This document shows, piece after piece, positions 38,462 through 46,166 of a stretch of DNA of 46,303 nucleotides. Each line of letters starts with the position of its first letter. The stretch's first letter is position 1. Made by a program: the position numbers and the translations under genes. The DNA is from Ramicandelaber brevisporus (Eukaryota; Kickxellomycota; Ramicandelaberales; Ramicandelaberaceae), in contig MU602690.1 in NCBI GenBank assembly GCA_025201865.1, positions 1 through 46,303 of the forward strand. Direction: 5' to 3'. The notes beneath the pieces are model-generated. The model was not told the origin of the DNA, did not search any database, and worked only from the letters and a program-made list of their open reading frames with translations.

Positions 38462-39279
38462 TCTCAAACTGCGTGAATGTTGCTGTAATGCTGATACAGT
38501 GGGGAGGGGAAGGATTACGAAGATAAGAACGACGCTGCTATCGACCAAAAACGAACGAACGAAAAAACCAGCAGCTGTGACAAAAGCGATAAGTGAATAG
38601 GGGGAGTGGCACTTTTGTCGATGGATGGATTGATTGTTGATGGATTGGACTGATAATCGTTCAAGAGTCAAGCTGGAGTCAAGCTGCCGTTGATGGTTGT
38701 CGCTGGTAGTTGTAAACGGATGGGTATTACAAGAAGACTGGAGGAAAGAGTCAAGGGTGTGATAGTGGTGTGAGTGCTGCAAGAATAAAAAGAGAGAGGA
38801 AGAGAGAGAGAGGCTCGGTGGCACGTGGTGTCAGCAGCTTGAGTGTTGGCGTAGAATGACGTGCTCCGCTTCGAAGGACTTCGAGATCTCTTGGAAAATC
38901 GGCGGCGCAGTAGAGGAGTGGAGTGGAGTGGAGGGCGGGTGAATGATATTCGCTGACAAAAAAAGCGAGCTAGTCGTGGGAATGAATTTGTGAAGGAGGG
39001 ACAAGCGGAACAAGACTGTGCGCATCAAGATGCAGTGGAGGAGAGAGGAGAACCTGCATCGAGTATATACATGCTCGGGTGGTACTTGTGTTTTTTTTTT
39101 AGTACGAAGACGTGCTCGCTCGCCTAAACCATTCATTCGGCGGCGCGCGCTGCAAATGATTCACACTGTGTGAGAGCGGGTTCCGAAAAGTCATGTGGTC
39201 TGCTCTGTTTTCCGTTCCGTGATTCGTTCACGATGCCAAAAATAACAAAAAAGCATTTGAAAGTATGAACACGAGTGAG
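38462..39279. other. 5' region of the PDK-family gene; no separate gene seen
   Basis: These 818 bases lie between the PDK-family start and the 3' end of THOC5, both on the minus strand. The stretch holds a ggagtggagtggagtgg repeat (38918-38934), an agagagag tract (38792-38810), and a T run (39091-39100). A frame continuous with the kinase extends to 38824 without ATG. The reverse-strand sequence just upstream of the ATG has CAG triplets that could be splice acceptors, so a short 5' exon is possible but unproven. Confidence 0.45.
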
Positions 39280-40152
39280 TTACTTGCTTTGATCTCGTTG
39301 GTTTATCGGCTTGCCAGGGACAGCTGCAGTAGCAGTGGCAGTGGAAGCAGACGCGGTGGCGGCAGCAGAAGCAGATGACTTGCTTGGAGCTGGAGCTGGA
39401 GTGGATGATTTCTTGATGGCGCTTTTCAGTTCCGTGCCAACACGAGCAGCCAACTCCTCGATTGACGACAGCCTCTGACTCAACTCATCAAACGAAGCCG
39501 TCTTCTCCTGCAGGAGTCGCTGGAGAATGGTCTTCTTCCGGGCAAGTGCACTGCGCATCGTCTCACATCGCTTGCGCTCCTTGAGTTCGTATTGCAATCG
39601 CTCAACCAGAATCTGGTGTTCATCGGTCGGTACTTCTCGTCTTTGTCTTTTTGAACCGTCATTGTCAGCGTGCTCAGTGTCCGCATCATCTCGCTTCCGT
39701 TTTGCTTCCGCTTTTTCGCCGGCTTCTTCGGCTGCATAAATGTCATGGATGTCGTCTAGCTCAATGTTTTGATAGATGGTTTTGAGGTTCTCAGACTGTT
39801 GAATCTCCATTACAATGTGGTCGCGTTCATACACTAGATTCTGCAGTGTAACCATGAGTTTATCCATCTTGTTTCGTGCATCCAGTGCATTGTCGCGCTC
39901 CCGACGCAGTCTCACTGTAGCATCGCGGTTCAAGTGTCTCAACTTTAGAAACAGCAGCAGTGGATCTTCAGCCGTTTCATTGACATCAGCTACTGCTGTT
40001 GCTGCCGTTGTTACTGCTGCTGCTGCGGTTGCCGCTGGTAGTTGGCTGTCGCCTAGAAGATGGACTGTGCGTTGCTTGATGGCTCTGCGCAGTCGCTCGC
40101 AAGTGTTCGTTACACTCTGCAGCGCTGGAGACTGTTGATCGTCGGTCATCAT
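39280..40152 (-). CDS. THOC5: THO complex subunit 5 (THOC5) homologue
   Basis: This 290-residue protein matches the N-terminal coiled-coil half of THOC5/FMIP. The core LLLFLKLRHLNRDATVRLRR, RERDNALDARNKMDKLMVTL and LQNLVYERDHIVMEIQQSE parallels the animal KKLNRLAHIRLKKGRD and QNLLYEVMHLQKEI segments. LVERLQYELKERKRCE parallels LARLDWELEQRKRL. THO couples transcription to mRNA export in the nucleus. An Arg/Lys-rich cluster (EAKRKRDD, GSKRQRREV) after the coiled coil is a likely nuclear localisation signal, and the end is Ala/Ser/Thr-rich. Animal THOC5 is about 680 residues, so the C-terminal half is absent. The ATG at 40150-40152 is chosen; the upstream hydrophobic extension overlaps the divergent NUDT21 leader and has no ATG. 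Confidence 0.82.
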   Translation of the reverse strand: MMTDDQQSPALQSVTNTCERLRRAIKQRTVHLLGDSQLPAATAAAAVTTAATAVADVNETAEDPLLLFLKLRHLNRDATVRLRRERDNALDARNKMDKLMVTLQNLVYERDHIVMEIQQSENLKTIYQNIELDDIHDIYAAEEAGEKAEAKRKRDDADTEHADNDGSKRQRREVPTDEHQILVERLQYELKERKRCETMRSALARKKTILQRLLQEKTASFDELSQRLSSIEELAARVGTELKSAIKKSSTPAPAPSKSSASAAATASASTATATAAVPGKPINQRDQSK

Positions 40153-40230
40153 TGTGTCGCTTTGATTGCACTCCAAACAAGAACAAAAGAAACAATAAAA
40201 AAACAAACCAAGAGGTGTATAGTGGAGAAG
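40153..40230. promoter_or_regulatory. 78-base bidirectional promoter region between THOC5 and NUDT21
   Basis: The start codons of two divergent mRNA-processing genes are only 78 bases apart. The interval includes an A-rich stretch (about 40180-40207). Transcription start sites must overlap or lie inside this interval. Confidence 0.6.
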
Positions 40231-40863
40231 ATGACTTCGTCGACCTTGACCTTGTACAAGCTGGCTAACTTTTCGTTCGATGCCAAAGACGCGTTGCCGG
40301 CCAAGGACACATCTCTCCAGTCCTTTGCCCAGCGACTCGAAGACGAGTTTGTTTTGAACGGCATGCGTCGCTCAGTCGAGGCTGTTTTACTTGTGCACGA
40401 TCACGGCCATCCACATGTATTGCTGCTGCGAAACACCGCGCCTGTTAATGGACTGCCAACGTTCACACTACCAGGTGACCAGCTGCAGCCCGATGAAGAT
40501 GAAGTTAGTGGATTGCGTCGGATTCTCAATGTACAACTTGCACCAAACTCAAACAAAGATGATGCCACTGCAGCAGAAACAACGATCGATTGGAAGATTG
40601 GAGAATGCATTGCATCGTGGTATAGACCAAACCCAGAAGTGGCCTTGTATCCATATCTGCCCGTGCACATTACGAGACCAAGAGAATTCAGACAGACATT
40701 TGTAGTCTCCCTTCCGTCTCAACTAAAGTTGGGCATTCCGAGCAACTATCAGCCAGTGGCTGTGCCTCTATATGAACTGTATGATGGCGAAGCCAAGTAT
40801 GGACAGCAGCTGGCGTCACTGCCGGTGGCTCTTAGCAGACTGCAACTAGTTTGTGCTAAATAA
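40231..40863 (+). CDS. NUDT21: Cleavage factor Im 25-kDa subunit (CFIm25/NUDT21/CPSF5)
   Basis: This 210-residue Nudix-fold protein matches CFIm25, which binds UGUA elements upstream of poly(A) sites and guides 3'-end choice. Conserved segments are LTLYKLANFSFDAKDALPAK, the NGMRRSVEAVLLVHDHGHPH strand pair, LPGDQLQPDEDEVSGLRRIL, WKIGECIASWYRPNPEVALY and PYLPVHITRPREFRQTFVV, ending SLPVALSRLQLV. The Nudix box lacks the catalytic Glu pattern, as in animal CFIm25, so it should bind RNA and not hydrolyse. A loop insertion of about five residues and a changed FF pair precede the Nudix box. Saccharomyces cerevisiae has no CFIm25. The ATG at 40231 is chosen by homology; longer in-frame sequence upstream is antisense to THOC5. 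It is convergent with the PRKRIP1 gene, 48 bases away. Confidence 0.96.
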   Translation: MTSSTLTLYKLANFSFDAKDALPAKDTSLQSFAQRLEDEFVLNGMRRSVEAVLLVHDHGHPHVLLLRNTAPVNGLPTFTLPGDQLQPDEDEVSGLRRILNVQLAPNSNKDDATAAETTIDWKIGECIASWYRPNPEVALYPYLPVHITRPREFRQTFVVSLPSQLKLGIPSNYQPVAVPLYELYDGEAKYGQQLASLPVALSRLQLVCAK

Positions 40864-40911
40864 ACGGTAAATTAGATTCATATCTTTAACTACCTGATTC
40901 TTTGTTCTTAT

Positions 40912-41532
40912 TCAAAAGTCATCATCGTTGTCGTAAACTACAAGTTGAGGTGTTGGTTCAGGTGCTGAAAGTGGCACTGTTGCTGGTTCCGGTCTTTTTG
41001 TGCTCTCAGTTCCTTCCCTTGAGTTTTCTACAGGTGTATCGACATTACCATCATCCACGATAGTTGATGCTGCCTCTTTTGACGTCTCTTTGGATGCGTC
41101 ATTGTCCTCATTGTTCTCACCATGTTCCACTTGCTCCAGCTGCTCCACTTGCTTGTCATTCTTTGCTGCATTCTTCTTTCGCCGCTTCCGCTTGTCTGCC
41201 TTCTTTGCCGTTTCTTTCACATCTGCCTCCATTAGTTCTGCTCGCCTTCTTTCATGTTCCTTCATTTCTTCCTCTTTCGCTGCTTCAGCATCGACTGCCT
41301 CCAGTCGCCGCTTCTCGGCAACCATATGCCGTCTTGCAACATAGAAATCACCGCTGTTTGCACCACTACTCGAGCCTGACAAGTTCCGCAGACTCAGCGA
41401 TGCCTCTCGTTTGGCATCTGCTTTTGCTTGCTTCGCTTTTACCTCAGCTTCCAGTTCGACTGTGGACAGGATGCGCAGTTGTTTATCTGGCTTCTCTTGC
41501 AGTTTGGCTAATCTTTGTGCGTTTGCAGACAT
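40912..41532 (-). CDS. PRKRIP1: PRKRIP1-family spliceosomal protein (DUF1168)
   Basis: This 206-residue, highly charged protein matches the PRKRIP1 family. The best segment is GSSSGANSGDFYVARRHMVA followed by EKRRLEAVDAEAAKEEEMKE and ADKRKRRKKNAAK, paralleling human [20 protein letters not shown], then a long single helix rich in Glu/Lys. In human spliceosome structures PRKRIP1 is a long helix bridging U2 snRNP and the step II complex. The C-terminal third is acidic and disordered, ending in YDNDDDF. The ATG at 41530-41532 gives MSANAQRLAKLQEKPDKQ, aligning with the LEKLMKNPDKPV start in animals. It lies next to NUDT21 in a convergent pair with a 48-base gap, so both 3' ends must be processed in very little space. 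Confidence 0.85.
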   Translation of the reverse strand: MSANAQRLAKLQEKPDKQLRILSTVELEAEVKAKQAKADAKREASLSLRNLSGSSSGANSGDFYVARRHMVAEKRRLEAVDAEAAKEEEMKEHERRRAELMEADVKETAKKADKRKRRKKNAAKNDKQVEQLEQVEHGENNEDNDASKETSKEAASTIVDDGNVDTPVENSREGTESTKRPEPATVPLSAPEPTPQLVVYDNDDDF

Positions 41533-41872
41533 TTACTTCGTGTTTGTTTTTATTCTTTTGTTCAAAATGAACTGAAATTGGAAAACGAAAGGAATTAAAA
41601 GGAAAGCAAAAATGCATAACTCAAATGGATGTATAACAATAAGATATAGTGGAGAAGCTAACTAGCTGATTCAGTCTCTTGCATTATGGATATGCGTTTT
41701 GTTCACTTCGGCGAGCTTGTTCTCGCACCAGATGAATGTGCCCATTTAGAATAACTGAACAGCTTTCTAATTGAGTGTTTGGAGGCTTTAGATATGAAGC
41801 GGAGTTTACTTTTAGCTCTCTCAAGCACTCTTGTTCTTTCCTCCTTCCAAAGTTAATCTAACTCACACGGCG
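41533..41872. promoter_or_regulatory. Divergent promoter region, PRKRIP1 (-) and F-box-like gene (+)
   Basis: These 340 bases lie between two divergent starts. The stretch is A+T-rich in its first half. The open frame before the F-box-like ATG starts with TTG and is treated as leader. Confidence 0.5.
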
Positions 41873-43477
41873 ATGAGGAACAACGACGAACACGAGCAGC
41901 GAGATGAGCTCCAGCAGCAACAGCTCCAGTGGCCGACTCTCCCTCTGCTGTACTTGCCAATCGAACTAGCAGAGGAGACCAGCTTGTACTTTGGCGGACG
42001 AACTGCAGCCAGACTGCTCAGAGTTAGCCGTTCTTTTCACAGCTTGTTCCTTCCTCGCGTTTGGGTCGAGTTGCGTACTTTTGCTGGCATCAGAGATACT
42101 GGAGTGAAGCGACATATGCTGGAGAAGTACGGCCATCTTGTGCGCATCGTCAACCTTACCTATTACAAAGCTGATTGGTTCAACTTCGACTGGTTGCCAT
42201 TTGTCAAACATGCAGTGCATTTGAACACCAAAAATTATTGCAAATCCACCGCTGAAATAGCTGAAATACTGATCAAGTTGATCATGCAGTCCGAGATGCT
42301 ACGGACATTGAACTTACGCCTTGATAAATATGAGCCACGTCTAAAACTTGACGAGTTGGCAGCTGCAATCAATGGACTCAATTATTTGGAGTGCATCATA
42401 TGTGACTTTGGGGTTCAAAGTAATCCAGAGGAGGAAAAAAGTGAGTGGAGACGAGTTGCCAGCTTTGTTGATTTGTTACATCCTTCAAAGAAATCCAAGC
42501 TGAGATTGAATATGAAACTTAACACAGTTGTAAATGCGATGGATGTACGAGCATTGGCACCGTACATTGTTGAACTCAGGAAATACGGAGATGTTGTTTG
42601 CACAACGGGATTGGCTCATGAATTATTTAGTGTTAGAGACAGTAATAGACAGCAGCTGGTGTTTCCACAGCTAAAAGTACTATTAATGGGAACGTGTTGT
42701 TTCAGTCTTGAGCATTATGATGTAAAGAGCATTACAACCAATCAACTCCCGCAACTAGAGCGTATTTACCTTCGTTTTGGCTCATTCGATGTATTAGACC
42801 GTGGTGAATCAAACGAGAATGAACATGAAGTGCATTACTGGAAATCTGAACACTCTAGTTTAGCTCACATTATTGTTCCTTCCCAGCGCTGGCAATATGT
42901 GACAGAGTTGACCATTGGCTACATTCCCTCTTCGATTCTGATGGATACCATCAGTCTTTGTCCGCAGCTCCGGCGACTTAATACTAGAGTGGGAATCTCT
43001 GAAGTACCAGCTGAGAATGACGCTTCAAGATACAATCACGATGAAGTCCAACTTGACGCTATTCTGGATCGTCTGCCCTACCTAGTGAATTTCACAATTG
43101 GAGGGGGACACTCAAGACTTGTTGCCGATCCAGCTGCGATTCCAGCGAAACGTCGATATGACATTGATATCACCATTGCCTTTGCCAGCCATATGTCAAT
43201 TGCACCATCGGCGGCTGTATATATTCTGCAAATGCCACAGTTGACCGAATTGATTTTTAACGATGGCGTGTTCGTGGATGTTGATGAGACCATTCGGTTG
43301 CTTCGAGGCAGTGCTGGAACGTGTGGAGTCAAAGAGTTCCATTGGCATTCAACTGTGTGGAATCAGGATTTGGCACTCGCTGTAACGGAGAAGATGCCGC
43401 GGCTGGAGCGATTCGTGGGACGTAATTGCCCAGAAGATTATCGTGACGCATTTAACGTAAAATGCCAGCCCAATTAA
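41873..43477 (+). CDS. F-box-like leucine-rich-repeat protein, lineage-specific family (full length)
   Basis: This 534-residue protein opens with a divergent F-box-like segment, LPLLYLPIELAEETSLYF followed by RVSRSFHSLFLPRVWVELRT, and a family-typical KYGHLVRIVNL. The rest is an irregular leucine-rich solenoid (for example LRTLNLRLDKY, LVFPQLKVLLMG, LPQLERIYLRFG, CPQLRRLNTRVG, MPQLTELIFNDG, MPRLERFVGRNC). F-box proteins are substrate receptors of SCF ubiquitin ligases; the Skp1-binding consensus is weak here, so the SCF role is inferred. Two further loci at 43785-45905 share the same N-terminal motif, so this is a local paralogue group. The ATG at 41873 is used; upstream sequence in frame lacks ATG. 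Confidence 0.75.
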   Translation: MRNNDEHEQRDELQQQQLQWPTLPLLYLPIELAEETSLYFGGRTAARLLRVSRSFHSLFLPRVWVELRTFAGIRDTGVKRHMLEKYGHLVRIVNLTYYKADWFNFDWLPFVKHAVHLNTKNYCKSTAEIAEILIKLIMQSEMLRTLNLRLDKYEPRLKLDELAAAINGLNYLECIICDFGVQSNPEEEKSEWRRVASFVDLLHPSKKSKLRLNMKLNTVVNAMDVRALAPYIVELRKYGDVVCTTGLAHELFSVRDSNRQQLVFPQLKVLLMGTCCFSLEHYDVKSITTNQLPQLERIYLRFGSFDVLDRGESNENEHEVHYWKSEHSSLAHIIVPSQRWQYVTELTIGYIPSSILMDTISLCPQLRRLNTRVGISEVPAENDASRYNHDEVQLDAILDRLPYLVNFTIGGGHSRLVADPAAIPAKRRYDIDITIAFASHMSIAPSAAVYILQMPQLTELIFNDGVFVDVDETIRLLRGSAGTCGVKEFHWHSTVWNQDLALAVTEKMPRLERFVGRNCPEDYRDAFNVKCQPN

Positions 43478-43784
43478 CTATAGCTCTTAAAGGCAGTTCA
43501 ATAGTAATGATAGCTGTGATTGAAGATTAAAAAGAAATATGCTGAGTTAAGAAAAAAAAAAGTATGGTTTGAGCGCAGCTGAGATTAGACTAAACGACAC
43601 ATGTTCGCTTGGAACTAGAACAAGCTCACGGGAAGTATATAAAGTGTATAGGCTCTACTTCATGGAATATGATTGTGCCGAATTGGTTCATAAACATTGA
43701 ATATAGTCAAGCAGATTGGTCTAAATACCTATGGATTATAAACCACCAAGAAATCTTAATTTTCTTTAACTTGACTTGAATTTG
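43478..43784. other. Convergent spacer between F-box-like genes; no gene seen
   Basis: These 307 A+T-rich bases lie between the 3' ends of two F-box-like genes. The spacer contains an A run (43551-43561) and a TATATAAAG stretch near 43637. Given the convergent orientation, the TATA-like stretch is not an obvious promoter of either gene. Confidence 0.55.
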
Positions 43785-45294
43785 CTATGCGAACTTGATA
43801 TGCGGATATCTTGCATAAATCTCTTCTTTTTGTGCAGGTCCGGTTGATACATGTAGCTTTGTCGCGCTTGCAAAGGCTTGAATCAGAGTTATCATGTGCT
43901 CGCTAAAGGGTTCATCCGCTGCAGCCGAAAACGCTACAACGTCAAGATTAACCAGCGGAGTCTTGGCAGCCTGGCGAACACCATACCTCGCAACATCCTC
44001 TTGGATCTGACAATTGTTTATAGATAGTGCTCTGAGGCATGGTGATGCTGTAAAAATGAATCGCAACAAATCAATCGATATTACTGTGAACTGAACGCTA
44101 ACACTCCTGATACGACTTGTGGCAATGGATACCTGCTTTGGCTGGGAGTAAATAATCTTTGATGATGGCAAGTTCAAATCCACAAGACGCAGCAGTCGGG
44201 ACCGGATGACTTCAAGATCCAGCGGATATTTGTCCATGCAACAATTCAATATTCGAACATTTGGTGTAGCTGAAAGAGCAAAGTCCAATTCCTCTGACGA
44301 GAAGCGATCAGTAATGCTAAGACCGATAAGCTGTGACCAATCAGATTTAAATATGCGCAATAGAATCTGCCCTGGACTCCTATTACACTCTCTGGAACAT
44401 AGTGATAACCCAAGGTCTGTGAGGGCCGGGAAGTTTGCAGGAATCAGCGCAGCAAACTCCTGTGTAGCTTGATGGAGACAGCACACTGGAATCGACAACC
44501 TCGTCAAATGTGGGATATAAACACCATGTTGATGACCAAGCAACGGTCCCAAATGAGAGCTCAAACAGTGATCCTCTCGGCCACTCAAAATTTCAATCTC
44601 AGTATATCCTACCGATGACTGTGCCCAGTGGTCAGGTTTCATAACATCTTGCAAGCTATAAACCGCGTGCAATCGAAGCCGATGTAAATTGCGTACTTTC
44701 CTCATGATTGACGGAATTACCTGCCCAATGACACTCGAAGCAATCATGCTAACAGTTTCGACCTGACCACTTTGTGACTCATTATTCAGCCATTCAATAA
44801 AACCGTGTGGCAATGATGGCATGCTATATTCACGCGAACCCTTCACTGCTCGGAGATTGCGTAGAGTTGCAAACTGTTGATAGTTGATGTCTCTGTAGTA
44901 ATCGCTTTCAAAATTCGAGCCTGAGATACATGACATTTGGTACAAGCTCTCCGAGGTTAACAGAGTCATGAATCGGTCTGTCAACAACAAGGAGGCGAAC
45001 CAAGTGGCCATATCGCTGCCATGCCGATGGACGAATGTAGAGTCTGGTGCTCTTGGGGAGCATAAGCCGGGCACAGTGCATCATGCGCCAAACAGCGCGC
45101 GAGAACACGTCGTGGAAGTCCCGACTGACGCGTATCAGCTTCACAGCGTCTTTTCGAGCGAGGAAATTGCCGAGATACTCGCGCAGATCATATGGCAGTG
45201 CGGCAACGTCGAACAATGGCTTTCGCGAAACAGAAGCGGCAGCCTTCGCAGCAGCCCTCGCGGCCTGGACTCGACGGACTCGAACTTTGCCCAT
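43785..45294 (-). pseudogene. F-box-like leucine-rich-repeat gene interrupted by a frameshift
   Basis: Two overlapping frames together make one family member. The first (45294 to 44908, ATG at 45292-45294) encodes an Ala/Arg-rich start, then VAALPYDLREYLGNFLAR, KLIRVSRDFHDVFSRAVWRM and RYGHLVRLLVV, and stops with YLRLEF at 44908-44910. The second frame continues with ESDYYRDINYQQFATLRNLR and runs open to 43785 through about 370 residues of leucine-rich solenoid. The switch falls at a four-base A run (44910-44913 on the plus strand), and loss of one of those bases would join the frames. The alternatives are a sequencing slip or a tiny 37-base GT-AG intron just there (gtatct...ctacag). Because the downstream frame is intact, the break is either recent or not real. 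It sits divergently next to the truncated copy at 45495. Confidence 0.65.
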
Positions 45295-45494
45295 CGCCAC
45301 TTGCTCACTTGCTCACTCGCTTCCAAGTATACTTCGTGACAGATTGAGGCTGCTACTGAAAAAAAAAAAAATGTAGGGGAAAAGTTACAAAGAAGGGGAG
45401 AAAAGCAGGGTCTGATTGGCTGAATGTGGAGTATTCTGGAAAGGGTTTACTGACCCAAAACAAACAACAAAATAAACATCAAAACAAACTCGCT
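45295..45494. promoter_or_regulatory. Divergent interval between two F-box-like loci
   Basis: These 200 bases separate the start codons of two paralogous loci in head-to-head orientation. The interval includes an A run (45359-45371) and repeated acaaa units (45459-45487). Confidence 0.5.
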
Positions 45495-45905
45495 ATGACC
45501 CAGGCCGATCGCGTTCGTGCCAGGCTGCTCCAGCTGATTGCGAGTGCCAGCGACGACGAGCTGTTCAAGATCAACGACACTTTAGCTGAAGCTGGTCATC
45601 TGAGCCTCAACCGTTGCAGTAAACCTGGCTCGCCCTTCCCACTCTTTGACTTGCCGCTGGAGTTGTTCGAGTATTCTGCGCACTACCTTTCACGGCGTGA
45701 GGCTGCGTCGATACTAACTGTTAATCGGCTGTTTCATGATGTGTTTGCGAGGGTTGTTTGGCGCTGCATAGAAGTCTGGCAGATCAAGAATTCCAAGTTC
45801 CAGATATCTGCCCTTCATCGGTATGGACATTTGGTGAATAAGGGCTGTTGCACTTCGATTTTCTTTTCCGGGCTACAAACCCCTCGATGTAGTGTCGGAA
45901 ACTGA
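45495..45905 (+). CDS. Truncated F-box-like protein
   Basis: This 136-residue frame begins MTQADRVRARLLQLIASASD and then shows the same family segment as its neighbours: FDLPLELFEYSAHYLSRREA, TVNRLFHDVFARVVWR and HRYGHLV. Immediately after HRYGHLV the homology ends with NKGCCTSIFFSGLQTPRCS and a stop. The leucine-rich part that follows in the full-length relative is missing, and the 260 bases downstream show no such repeats. It may be a 3'-truncated pseudogene or a short F-box-only product. A GTGAAT just after CATTTG could serve as a splice donor, but no matching second exon is visible. The ATG at 45495 is chosen; codons upstream in frame open with GTG. Confidence 0.65.
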   Translation: MTQADRVRARLLQLIASASDDELFKINDTLAEAGHLSLNRCSKPGSPFPLFDLPLELFEYSAHYLSRREAASILTVNRLFHDVFARVVWRCIEVWQIKNSKFQISALHRYGHLVNKGCCTSIFFSGLQTPRCSVGN

Positions 45906-46166
45906 AAAAAGTCCAAAAAATCGAAGCGTATTATTGGCTGGAGAGGGGGAGGGGAGACTATACGATTGGTTGATCAGTCACTCAGCTAGTAGACAGCACT
46001 AATAGACGAGGCAGGCTCTTGCAGTTTACAGCCACTCTACACAGACACTTCTCGCACTTGCATAAACACCCGTTTGAAGCTGATCAGCACTTCGAAGATC
46101 ATCAACTCGACCTCAACCTCAGACAGAGAGTAGTGAGAGTTTAGTGACCGCATACAGCGACAGATA

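Noticed and set aside
38462-38824. 121-codon extension of the PDK-family gene with a hydrophobic segment
   Set aside because: It starts with GTG, contains no ATG, and a membrane segment is not expected in this matrix kinase family; it is kept only as a possible source of a spliced 5' exon.
40060-40230. N-terminal extension of NUDT21 by 57 codons
   Set aside because: It is antisense to the start of THOC5 and lies before the conserved CFIm25 N-terminus; the ATG at 40231 aligns with the family.
43630-43650. TATATAAAG string as a promoter
   Set aside because: It lies between two convergent genes, with no downstream start codon belonging to a supported gene.
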